The notes below the pieces were generated by a model that worked only from the letters and a program-made list of their open reading frames with translations, was not told where the DNA came from and searched no databases. A DNA stretch of 64,000 bases, from assembly GCF_020520285.1 (NCBI RefSeq), contig NZ_CP084742.1, positions 2,294,001 to 2,358,000 of the forward strand, written 5' to 3'. Position numbers and translations under genes: made by a program. Origin of the DNA: Pseudomonas sp. L5B5 (GTDB lineage: Bacteria > Pseudomonadota > Gammaproteobacteria > Pseudomonadales > Pseudomonadaceae). Within the stretch, counting starts at the first letter, position 1; each line of letters starts with the position of its first letter. Below, in pieces: positions 57,082-64,000 of this stretch.

Positions 57082-57966
57082 TTATAAAGCAGGTGACGGA
57101 GAATTGACGGCACTCCGCTGTACCGGCGTTTTCACCGCAGTTGGTGCAGTTTGTGTGCCAGCCCGCTTGAGTGCCGCGTCCGGTGTCGCATTGGCAGTGC
57201 CGGTACCGGTCAGGCTCCGGCGCACATCCAGGTTGCGCGACACCACCAGCACCACCCGACGGTTGCGCGCCCGGCCTTCGGCAGTGGCATTGTTGGCCAC
57301 CGGCTGAAATTCACCGTAGCCCACCGACGCCATGCGCGCCGGGTTCACACCCTGCATCGCCAGCATCCGCACAATGCTTGCCGAACGCGCCGAAGACAAC
57401 TCCCAGTTGGTGGGATATTGCGCAGTCTGGATCGGCAGGTTGTCGGTGAAACCCTCGACGTGGATCGGGTTGTCGAACGGTTTCAGGATCTTTGCCACCT
57501 TGTCGATGATGGTGAACGCCATATCACTGGGCATGGCATCGCCGCTGCCGAACAACAGGCTGGAATTGAGCTCGATTTCCACCCACAACTCATTGCCGCG
57601 TACGGTCATCTGATCGGAACTGATCAGGTCGCCGAAGGCGGCGCTGATGTCATCGGCGATGCTCTTGAGCGGATCGCTGCCACCCGAGATACCGGCATCG
57701 GTCTGCTCGCTGTCCTTGACCAAGGGCTTGGCCGGGGTCACGGTCTTGGGCCGTTCGTCACCGATGGGAATCGGCTTCAGGGCCCGGTCGGAATCGGTGA
57801 AGACCCCGACCAGCGCTTCGGAAATGACCTTGTACTTGCCCTCGTTGATCGAGGAGATCGAGTACATGACCACAAAAAACGCGAACAACAGCGTGATGAA
57901 GTCGGCGTAGGAAACCAGCCAGCGTTCGTGGTTGACGTGTTCTTCATGCTGACGACGACGAGCCAT
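57082..57966 (-). CDS. motD: flagellar motor stator protein MotD
   Basis: 294 aa MotB-type protein. Basic N-terminus MARRRQHEEH, one membrane helix (about 17-38) with the proton-path Asp22 in SYADFITLLFAFFVVMY, then a periplasmic OmpA-like peptidoglycan-binding domain (FSVKPSTWIG-type region: VEGFTDNLPIQ; SSARSASIVRMLAMQGVNPARM; GRARNRRVVLVV). Pseudomonas uses MotCD as its high-load stator for swarming. 2 bp after motC. Confidence 0.95.
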   Translation of the reverse strand: MARRRQHEEHVNHERWLVSYADFITLLFAFFVVMYSISSINEGKYKVISEALVGVFTDSDRALKPIPIGDERPKTVTPAKPLVKDSEQTDAGISGGSDPLKSIADDISAAFGDLISSDQMTVRGNELWVEIELNSSLLFGSGDAMPSDMAFTIIDKVAKILKPFDNPIHVEGFTDNLPIQTAQYPTNWELSSARSASIVRMLAMQGVNPARMASVGYGEFQPVANNATAEGRARNRRVVLVVSRNLDVRRSLTGTGTANATPDAALKRAGTQTAPTAVKTPVQRSAVNSPSPAL

Positions 57967-57968
57967 AA

Positions 57969-58709
57969 TCAGTCCATGAAGCCTTGCAGCTTCAACTCGA
58001 TGGAACGCGGGTTCTCGCCTTCGGCGATCGACAGGATGCCCTCCAGGAGCATCTCCCGGTACCGCGACTGGCGCAAAGCGATGGATTTTAGCTTGGCCGC
58101 AACCGGCAACAGCACCAGGTTGGCACTGGCCACACCGTAGATCGTGGCAACGAAGGCCACGGCGATACCGCTACCCAGCTGGGACGGATCGGCCAGGTTG
58201 CCCATGACATGGATCAGGCCCATCACCGCACCGATGATGCCGATGGTCGGCGCGTAGCCGCCCATGCTCTCGAATACCTTGGCAGCTTCGATATCCCGGC
58301 TTTCCTGAGTGTAGAAATCCACCTCGAGGATGCTGCGGATGGCTTCCGGCTCGGCGCCGTCCACCAACAGCTGCAAGCCTTTGCGCGAATAGGTGTCCGG
58401 CTCGGCATCCGCCACGCCCTCCAGGCCCAGCAGGCCCTCCTTGCGTGCGGTCAGGCTCCAGTTGACGACCCGGTCGATTCCGCCGGCGAGGTCGACTCGC
58501 GGCGGAAACAGAATCCACGCCAGGATCTGCATGGCGCGCTTGAAGGCACTCAGCGGCGACTGCAGCAGGGCCGCGCCGATGGTGCCGCCCAGCACGATCA
58601 GCGCCGCCGGGCCGTTGGCCAGGGCCGACAGGTGACCACCTTCGAGGTAGTTGCCGCCGATGATGGCAACGAACGCCATGATGATCCCGATAAGGCTGAG
58701 GACATCCAT
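57969..58709 (-). CDS. motC: flagellar motor stator protein MotC
   Basis: 246 aa from ATG 58709 ([20 protein letters not shown]), overlapping the cheB stop by one base (TAATG). MotA/PomA family: four membrane helices, with the cytoplasmic loop LLQSPLSAFKRAMQILAW and the LEGVADAEPDTYSRKGLQLL segment, and the pair of helices around VFESMGGYAPTIGIIGAVMG. Ion channel partner of MotD. Confidence 0.95.
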   Translation of the reverse strand: MDVLSLIGIIMAFVAIIGGNYLEGGHLSALANGPAALIVLGGTIGAALLQSPLSAFKRAMQILAWILFPPRVDLAGGIDRVVNWSLTARKEGLLGLEGVADAEPDTYSRKGLQLLVDGAEPEAIRSILEVDFYTQESRDIEAAKVFESMGGYAPTIGIIGAVMGLIHVMGNLADPSQLGSGIAVAFVATIYGVASANLVLLPVAAKLKSIALRQSRYREMLLEGILSIAEGENPRSIELKLQGFMD

Positions 58710-59833
58710 TACAGGCACGCCTCGACCAGGTGTCGGCCGATATCGTCCAGGCTGTACACCGCGTCCGCCAGGTTGGCCTTGACGATCGCCATGGGCATGC
58801 CATAGATCACGCAGCTGGCTTCATCCTGGGCCCAGACCGCGCTGCCGCCCTGCTTGAGCAGCCGCGCGCCTTCACGGCCGTCGGCGCCCATGCCGGTGAG
58901 CACCACCGCCAGAACTTTGTCGTTGTAGGACTTGGCTGCAGAACCGAAGGTGATATCCACGCATGGCTTGTAGTTCAGCCGCTCGTCACCGGGCAGGATC
59001 TTCACCGCCCCCCGCCCGTCGATCATCATCTGCTTGCCGCCAGGGGCCAGCAGGGCCAGCCCGGGACGCAGGATGTCGCCGTCCTCGGCCTCCTTCACGC
59101 TGATCTTGCACAGCTTGTCCAGGCGCTCGGCGAAGGCCTTGGTGAAAGCCGCCGGCATGTGCTGGATCAGCACGATGGGCGCAGGGAAGTTGGCCGGCAG
59201 CTGGGTCAGCACCCGCTGCAGCGCTACCGGGCCGCCAGTGGACGTGCCAATGGCCACCAACTTGTAGGCCTTGCGCTTGGGCGCTGGCGCAGCCGGGCTC
59301 GCGGCAGGCGCCGCGGTGCGGCTGGGGACCGGAGCCGGGGCTGGCGCAGCCGGACGACTGCTGCCGAAACTGGATGCGCTCGGCGCCGGTGCGCTGCTCT
59401 GCGGTGCCGGAGTGCTGTAGCTGCTGAAGCGCCGGTTGCTGCGCGAAATGCTGTGGACCTTCTCGCACAGCAACTGCTTGACCTTCTCGGGGTTGCGCGA
59501 GATGTCTTCGAAATTCTTCGGCAGGAAATCCACTGCCCCGGCATCCAGCGCGTCGAGGGTCACCCGGGCGCCTTCATGGGTCAGGGAAGAGAACATCAGG
59601 ACCGGCGTCGGGCAGCGCTGCATGATGTGCCGCACTGCAGTGATGCCATCCATCATCGGCATCTCGTAGTCCATGGTGATCACGTCCGGCTTGAGGGCCA
59701 GGGCCTGATCGATCGCCTCTTTACCATTGGTCGCGGTACCGACGACCTGGATGCTCGAATCCGCTGAAAGAATTTCCGAGACGCGGCGGCGGAAAAAACC
59801 CGAATCGTCCACCACCAGGACTTTGACTGCCAT
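58709..59833 (-). CDS. cheB: chemotaxis response regulator / protein-glutamate methylesterase CheB
   Basis: 374 aa from ATG 59833 ([20 protein letters not shown]); the longer frame to 59923 lacks homology. Receiver domain 1-115 with phospho-acceptor Asp55 ([13 protein letters not shown]). An Ala/Pro/Ser linker (about 140-187), then the methylesterase domain with the catalytic triad Ser198 (GTSTGGP), His225 (IQHMPAAF) and Asp319 (GMGADGR). Removes methyl groups from chemoreceptors in adaptation. The linker is longer than in E. coli CheB. Confidence 0.96.
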   Translation of the reverse strand: MAVKVLVVDDSGFFRRRVSEILSADSSIQVVGTATNGKEAIDQALALKPDVITMDYEMPMMDGITAVRHIMQRCPTPVLMFSSLTHEGARVTLDALDAGAVDFLPKNFEDISRNPEKVKQLLCEKVHSISRSNRRFSSYSTPAPQSSAPAPSASSFGSSRPAAPAPAPVPSRTAAPAASPAAPAPKRKAYKLVAIGTSTGGPVALQRVLTQLPANFPAPIVLIQHMPAAFTKAFAERLDKLCKISVKEAEDGDILRPGLALLAPGGKQMMIDGRGAVKILPGDERLNYKPCVDITFGSAAKSYNDKVLAVVLTGMGADGREGARLLKQGGSAVWAQDEASCVIYGMPMAIVKANLADAVYSLDDIGRHLVEACL

Positions 59834-59879
59834 AAACACTCCGTTAGGTGGGGCGAGGCAACCGCCCCTCCCCGCCGAA

Positions 59880-62156
59880 TCAAATACGCCGTGCGGCGTA
59901 ACGCTTGAGCATGCTCGGGACATCGAGGATCAGCGCGATGCGGCCGTCACCGGTAATGGTGGCGCCGGACATGCCCGGGGTTCCCTGAAGCATTTTGCCC
60001 AAGGGCTTGATGACCACTTCTTCCTGGCCCACCAGTTGGTCGACGACGAAGCCGATCCGCTGGGTACCCACCGAAAGGATCACTACGTGGCCCTCGCGCT
60101 GCTCTTCATGAGCGGCGGAACTGACCAGCCAGCGCTTGAGGTAGAACAAGGGCAAGGCCTTGTCCCGCACGATCACCACTTCCTGGCCGTCCACCACATT
60201 GGTGCGCGACAGGTCGAGGTGGAAGATTTCGTTGACGTTGACCAGCGGGAACGCAAACGCCTGGTTGCCGAGCATGACCATCAGGGTCGGCATGATCGCC
60301 AGGGTCAGCGGCACCTTGATCACGATCTTCGAGCCCAGGCCCTTGGTCGAGTAGATGTTGATCGAGCCGTTGAGCTGGGAAATCTTGGTCTTGACCACGT
60401 CCATGCCCACGCCACGACCGGAGACATCGGAGATCTCGGTCTTGGTGGAGAAGCCCGGGGCGAAGATCAGGTTGTAGCACTCGGTATCGCTCAGGCGGTC
60501 GGCAGCGTCCTTGTCCATCACGCCGCGCTTGACGGCGATGGCTCGCAGGACATTGGGGTCCATGCCCTTGCCGTCGTCGGAAATCGACAGCAGGATGTGG
60601 TCGCCTTCCTGCTCGGCCGCCAGCACCACCTTGCCCTGCCGGGACTTGCCCGAGGCCTCGCGCTCTTCCGGCGACTCGATACCGTGGTCCACCGCGTTGC
60701 GCACCAAGTGCACCAGCGGGTCGGCCAGGGCTTCCACCAGGTTCTTGTCGAGGTCGGTTTCTTCCCCCACCAGTTCCAGGTTGATCTCTTTCTTGAGCTG
60801 CCGGGCCAGGTCGCGAACCAGGCGCGGGAAACGCCCGAAGACCTTCTTGATCGGCTGCATGCGGGTCTTCATTACCGCGGTCTGCAGGTCGGCGGTGACC
60901 ACGTCGAGGTTCGACACCGCCTTGGACATGGCTTCATCGCCGCTGTTGAGACCCAGGCGCACCAGGCGGTTACGCACCAGCACCAGCTCGCCCACCATGT
61001 TCATGATTTCGTCCAGGCGCGCGGTATCCACCCGTACCGTGGTTTCCGCTTCGCTGGCCGGCTTTTCGGCCGGGGCGGCAGCTGGAGCACGGGCCGGGGC
61101 AGGCGCGGCAGCCGGCTTGGGTGCCTCGGCCTTGGCTTCTGGCTTGGCCGCAACAGGCTTGGCCACTGCGGCGCTGGCGGGAGCTGGGGCGACAGCAGGA
61201 GCCGCCACCGCCGCCGCTGGCTTGGCAGCGCCCGGGGACTCGGAGAACTTGCCCTTGCCGTGCAACTCATCGAGCAGGGACTCGAACTCATGATCGGTGA
61301 TCAGGTCGCCGCCAGCGGCTAATGCTCCGGCGGCAGCACCAGAGGAGGCAGTGGCGGTGGCCACTGCCGGCTCCAGTGCGTCAACGGCAAAGTTGCCCTT
61401 GCCGTGCAACTGGTCCAGCAGGGCTTCGAATTCGTCATCGGTAATTTCATCGCTGCCAGCGGCAGCACCGCTGGCGGCGCTGGCCGCTGCAGGTGCAACG
61501 GCGTCAGGCGCGAACTGCCCCTTGCCATGCAACTGGTCCAGCAGGGACTCGAACTCGGCATCGGTGATGTCATCACTGGCCGGTTCGCCCTCACCCGCCA
61601 CAGCAGCGGCAGGCGCAGCTTCGGCACCGGCCTTGGCAGCGTTCAGCGAGTCGAGCAGCAATTCGAACTCGTTGTCAGTGATATCGCCCGATGCGGCCTC
61701 GGCCTCGGGTTGCACCGCAACTTCCACCACCTCTTCCACCACGGGGGCGGGAGCCGGTTCGGCGCCGGCCGGCTCGGCCAGGCGTGCCAGGGCGGACAAC
61801 AGTTCAGGTGTCGCAGGAGTGATCTCGGTGCGCTCACGGACCTGGCCGAACATGCTGTTCACCGTGTCCAATGCCTCGAGCACCACGTCCATCAGTTCCG
61901 AATCGACTCGCCTTTCACCCTTGCGCAGGATGTCGAAGACGTTCTCGGCGATGTGGCAGCACTCCACCAGCTCGTTGAGCTGGAGGAAGCCGGCGCCCCC
62001 TTTAACAGTGTGAAAACCGCGAAAAATTGCGTTGAGCAGATCCGCATCATCCGGCCGGCTTTCCAGCTCGACCAGTTGTTCGGACAGTTGCTCTAGAATC
62101 TCGCCGGCCTCAACCAGGAAATCCTGAAGGATCTCTTCATCGGCGCCGAAGCTCAT
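59880..62156 (-). CDS. cheA: chemotaxis histidine kinase CheA with four internal ITDxEFE repeats
   Basis: 758 aa. P1 Hpt domain with phospho-His49 ([12 protein letters not shown]). Residues 158-304 hold four copies of a conserved motif (ITDxEFExLLDxLHGKG in the last three) separated by Ala/Pro-rich linkers, in place of a typical folded P2. After another Ala/Pro linker come P3 dimerisation ([20 protein letters not shown]), the P4 kinase domain (N-box [20 protein letters not shown]-boxes [16 protein letters not shown]) and P5 CheW-like. Central kinase of the polar chemotaxis pathway. Flanked by cheZ and cheB. Confidence 0.96.
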   Translation of the reverse strand: MSFGADEEILQDFLVEAGEILEQLSEQLVELESRPDDADLLNAIFRGFHTVKGGAGFLQLNELVECCHIAENVFDILRKGERRVDSELMDVVLEALDTVNSMFGQVRERTEITPATPELLSALARLAEPAGAEPAPAPVVEEVVEVAVQPEAEAASGDITDNEFELLLDSLNAAKAGAEAAPAAAVAGEGEPASDDITDAEFESLLDQLHGKGQFAPDAVAPAAASAASGAAAGSDEITDDEFEALLDQLHGKGNFAVDALEPAVATATASSGAAAGALAAGGDLITDHEFESLLDELHGKGKFSESPGAAKPAAAVAAPAVAPAPASAAVAKPVAAKPEAKAEAPKPAAAPAPARAPAAAPAEKPASEAETTVRVDTARLDEIMNMVGELVLVRNRLVRLGLNSGDEAMSKAVSNLDVVTADLQTAVMKTRMQPIKKVFGRFPRLVRDLARQLKKEINLELVGEETDLDKNLVEALADPLVHLVRNAVDHGIESPEEREASGKSRQGKVVLAAEQEGDHILLSISDDGKGMDPNVLRAIAVKRGVMDKDAADRLSDTECYNLIFAPGFSTKTEISDVSGRGVGMDVVKTKISQLNGSINIYSTKGLGSKIVIKVPLTLAIMPTLMVMLGNQAFAFPLVNVNEIFHLDLSRTNVVDGQEVVIVRDKALPLFYLKRWLVSSAAHEEQREGHVVILSVGTQRIGFVVDQLVGQEEVVIKPLGKMLQGTPGMSGATITGDGRIALILDVPSMLKRYAARRI
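61245..61685 (-). repeat. four-fold coding repeat in cheA
   Basis: Encodes CheA residues about 158-304. Repeat cores begin at residues 159, 197, 238 and 286: [13 protein letters not shown] (degenerate, no LHGKG), [38 protein letters not shown] and [19 protein letters not shown]. Period about 38-48 residues, with variable Ala-rich linkers between. Confidence 0.9.
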
Positions 62157-62168
62157 TAATGGGTGCTC

Positions 62169-62957
62169 CTAGAATCCAAGGCTGGAAAGCAAATCGTCAA
62201 CATCGTCCTGACCGGACATGACGTCTTCCCGTTTATCGGCATGAATCTGCGGACCTTCACCCTTGGCGAGATGTTTTTGCGGATCTTTTTCCGCCAGGAT
62301 CGATTCGCGGTCATGTTCGATACCGGCAAAACGATCGACCTGGCTGGCCATCAAGACGAGCTTGAGCAGATTGCTTTCGACTTCCGTGACCAACTGGGTC
62401 ACACGCTTGATCACCTGGCCCGTGAGGTCCTGGTAATCCTGCGCCAGCAGAATGTCGTTGAGGTGACCGGAGATGGTGCGGGTTTCCTGCTCGCTGCGAG
62501 TCAGAAAACCGTCGACCCGACGCGCCAGCTCGCGAAACTCCTCGGCTCCGACCTCGCGCCGCATGAAGCGCCCCCAGTCCACGCTCAAGGCCTGGGCTTC
62601 AGCGCTCAGGCCGTTGACCAGCGGGGTGCTGCTCTCCACCAGGTCCATGGTGCGGTTGGCCGCAGCCTCCGTCAGCCGGACCACATAGGACAGGCGCTCG
62701 GTGGCATCCGTGATCTGCGAAACTTCCTCGGCTTGCGGCATGTGCGGGTCAATCTGGAAATTGACGATCGCGCTATGCAGCTCGCGGGTAAGCTTGCCCA
62801 CTTCCTGGTACAGGCCGCGGTCACGGGTCTGGTTGAGCTCATGGATCAGTTGCACGGCTTCGCCGAACCTGCCCTTCTCCAGACTCTCGACCAGTTCCAG
62901 TGCATGTTTTTTCAGGGTCGACTCAAAGTCGCCCAGTGAAGATTCGTTATGCTCCAT
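62169..62957 (-). CDS. cheZ: CheY-phosphate phosphatase CheZ
   Basis: 262 aa from ATG 62957 (MEHNESSLGDFESTLKKHAL) with a very strong GGGGGAG SD. Long four-helix-bundle protein. The catalytic segment LAQDYQDLTGQVIKRV includes the conserved Gln that positions water for CheY-P dephosphorylation. The C-terminal QDDVDDLLSSLGF is the CheY-binding tail. Between cheY and cheA. Confidence 0.95.
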   Translation of the reverse strand: MEHNESSLGDFESTLKKHALELVESLEKGRFGEAVQLIHELNQTRDRGLYQEVGKLTRELHSAIVNFQIDPHMPQAEEVSQITDATERLSYVVRLTEAAANRTMDLVESSTPLVNGLSAEAQALSVDWGRFMRREVGAEEFRELARRVDGFLTRSEQETRTISGHLNDILLAQDYQDLTGQVIKRVTQLVTEVESNLLKLVLMASQVDRFAGIEHDRESILAEKDPQKHLAKGEGPQIHADKREDVMSGQDDVDDLLSSLGF

Positions 62958-62987
62958 AGCTCCCCCGTGGCGCAATGGTTACGCATC

Positions 62988-63359
62988 TCAACCGATGCGT
63001 TCGAAGATCTTCTCGATCTTCTCTTTCAGCGCCTGGGCCGTGAATGGTTTGACGACATAGCCGTTAACACCAGCCTGGGCAGCCTCGATGATCTGCTCGC
63101 GCTTGGCTTCGGCAGTCACCATCAGTACCGGCAGGTGCTTGAGCTTTTCATCGGCGCGCACATGGCGCAGCAGATCGATGCCGGTCATGCCTGGCATGTT
63201 CCAGTCCGTTACCAGAAAGTCGATGCTCCCGCTGTTGAGTACCGGGATGGCGGTAGTGCCATCGTCGGCCTCGACCGTGTTGGTGAAACCCAGATCACGC
63301 AACAGGTTTTTTATGATCCGCCGCATCGTTGAGAAGTCATCAACGATGAGGATTTTCAT
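62988..63359 (-). CDS. cheY: chemotaxis response regulator CheY
   Basis: 123 aa single receiver domain. Acidic pair Asp7-Asp8 (LIVDDFSTM), phospho-acceptor Asp52 ([11 protein letters not shown]), conserved Thr in MVTAEAKR and Lys in VVKPFTAQ. Binds the flagellar switch FliM when phosphorylated. ATG 63359 (MKILIVDD) is the family start, but a TTG four codons upstream at 63371 has the better placed SD (GGAGG), so the true N-terminus could be MDKNMKIL. Confidence 0.95.
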   Translation of the reverse strand: MKILIVDDFSTMRRIIKNLLRDLGFTNTVEADDGTTAIPVLNSGSIDFLVTDWNMPGMTGIDLLRHVRADEKLKHLPVLMVTAEAKREQIIEAAQAGVNGYVVKPFTAQALKEKIEKIFERIG

Positions 63360-63525
63360 GTTCTTGTCCAATTCGACCTCCAAGCAGTCTTAAACGCGTC
63401 CAGTATCTGGGCGCGCCGTTCAATCAATCCGGCATAACACACAACGACTGCATGGAGCACATACTGCAAGACCGGCAAGGCGCCAGGCCTGACCGGTCTT
63501 GGGCGCAGTGTCCCCACACTGCCTA

Positions 63526-64000
63526 TCAGCGCGCTCGCCACTCCCCCAAACGCCCCCGCAAGCGGGCTGCGCACTGGCTGTGTAACTGGCTGACCCGCGA
63601 TTCGCTGACCCCCAGGACCTCACCGATTTCCTTGAGGTTCAGCTCTTCGTCGTAGTACAGCGCCAACACCAGTCGCTCGCGCTCCGGCAAATTGGCAATC
63701 GCATCCGCCAACGCGGCCTGGAAGCGTTCATCCTCCAGGTCCCGTGACGGCTCGAGATGAGCACTGGCGCCATCCTCGTGCAGCCCTTCATGTTCGCCGT
63801 CCTGCAACAGGTCGTCGAAACTGAACAGCCGGCTGCCCAGGGTGTCGTTCAAAATCCCGTAATAATCGTCGAGACTCAATTGAAGTTCGGCCGCAACCTC
63901 GTGATCTTTAGCGTCACGACCGGTTTTAGCTTCAATTGCGCGAATGGCATCACTGACCATGCGTGTATTACGGTGCACTGAACGCGGTGCCCAGTCGCCT
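63526..64000 (-). CDS. fliA: flagellar sigma factor FliA (sigma-28), N-terminal part outside window
   Basis: The minus-strand frame is open to the window edge, so the 5' end is missing. The visible part begins in sigma region 2.4/3 (GDWAPRSVHRNTRMVSDAIR), continues through region 3 (KDHEVAAELQLSLDDYYGIL) and ends with region 4 (LPERERLVLALYYDEELNLK, then EIGEVLGVSESRVSQLHSQC). FliA directs RNA polymerase to late flagellar and chemotaxis genes. It heads the cheY-cheZ-cheA-cheB operon, with a 166-bp gap before cheY. Confidence 0.95.
   Translation of the reverse strand, partial: GDWAPRSVHRNTRMVSDAIRAIEAKTGRDAKDHEVAAELQLSLDDYYGILNDTLGSRLFSFDDLLQDGEHEGLHEDGASAHLEPSRDLEDERFQAALADAIANLPERERLVLALYYDEELNLKEIGEVLGVSESRVSQLHSQCAARLRGRLGEWRAR

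Noticed and set aside
59727..61322. 531-codon plus-strand frame antisense to cheA and cheB
   Set aside because: Shadow of cheA/cheB; its repetitive Ala/Gly/Arg stretch mirrors the Ala/Pro linkers of CheA.
61245..61685. Regularly spaced repeats read as a CRISPR-like or tandem DNA array
   Set aside because: The repeats are coding, imperfect at DNA level and unequal in spacing; they are protein motif copies in CheA.

Overview
This window is a contiguous piece of a Pseudomonas chromosome, most like the P. fluorescens / P. protegens / P. chlororaphis group. The assignment rests on gene order (sdhCDAB-sucAB-lpdG-sucCD divergent from gltA; a fliA-cheYZAB-motCD-parC-parP-cheW block followed by ccmABCDEFGHI; the gcl-hyi-glxR-ttuD-pyk operon), on high GC with strong third-position G/C bias, and on Pseudomonas-type REP/REPIN and MITE-like intergenic repeats. 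No tRNA, rRNA, CRISPR array, prophage or intact transposase gene was found, and nothing in the coding sequence suggests recent foreign DNA.

Layout. 1-2.4 kb: two tandem hotdog thioesterases (the first cut by the window edge), a small lipoprotein with a predicted AlgU-type promoter, a MAPEG protein and a DUF599 membrane protein. 2.5-3.9 kb: branched-chain amino acid carrier BrnQ. 4.2-17.3 kb: the TCA block. On the minus strand lie succinate dehydrogenase, the 2-oxoglutarate dehydrogenase complex and succinyl-CoA synthetase; citrate synthase diverges on the plus strand, and both promoters are visible. 17.5-20.5 kb: acetate symporter ActP with its DUF485 partner, then an orphan betaine-binding protein. 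20.8-29.2 kb: cell-envelope functions (a membrane-anchored GH17 glucan enzyme, a secreted alpha/beta hydrolase translationally coupled to an MlaA/VacJ protein, a FUSC efflux-type protein), then a YedI-like DUF808 protein and a TetR regulator. 29.4-36.7 kb: the glyoxylate-to-pyruvate route (Gcl, Hyi, GlxR, glycerate kinase, pyruvate kinase), divergent from a GlcG/HbpS protein, with a TTGTATACAA palindrome on each side of the divergent region. 36.8-45.2 kb: urea transporter, voltage-gated-type ion channel, sulfate-binding protein, RidA protein, an MFS exporter with a LysR regulator, and three poorly characterised envelope proteins. 45.2-52.2 kb: the complete ccmABCDEFGHI cytochrome c maturation operon. 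52.3-64 kb: a FliK-like protein and a stand-alone FlhB C-terminal domain on the plus strand, converging on the chemotaxis/motility operon (DUF2802, CheW, ParP, ParC, MotD, MotC, CheB, CheA, CheZ, CheY, FliA).

How the parts fit. The TCA block, ActP and CcmA-I together serve aerobic respiration of organic acids. The gcl operon and the nearby urea transporter would handle glyoxylate and urea, the two end products of purine/allantoin breakdown. The chemotaxis block is of the polar type in which ParC and ParP position the array, and its CheA carries four copies of a conserved acidic motif between the phosphotransfer and dimerisation domains.

The most unusual non-coding features are: a REPIN-bearing element with an 11-bp target duplication that splits what looks like the sbp terminator; a 147-bp MITE-like element flanked by CTAG; a 32-bp perfect palindrome that holds both stop codons of two convergent genes; and REP-like elements in each of the three gaps of the gcl operon. 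I did not find a clearly new defence, secretion or biosynthetic system. The best candidates for undescribed biology are the CheA repeats and the orphan membrane protein at 43.5-44.7 kb.
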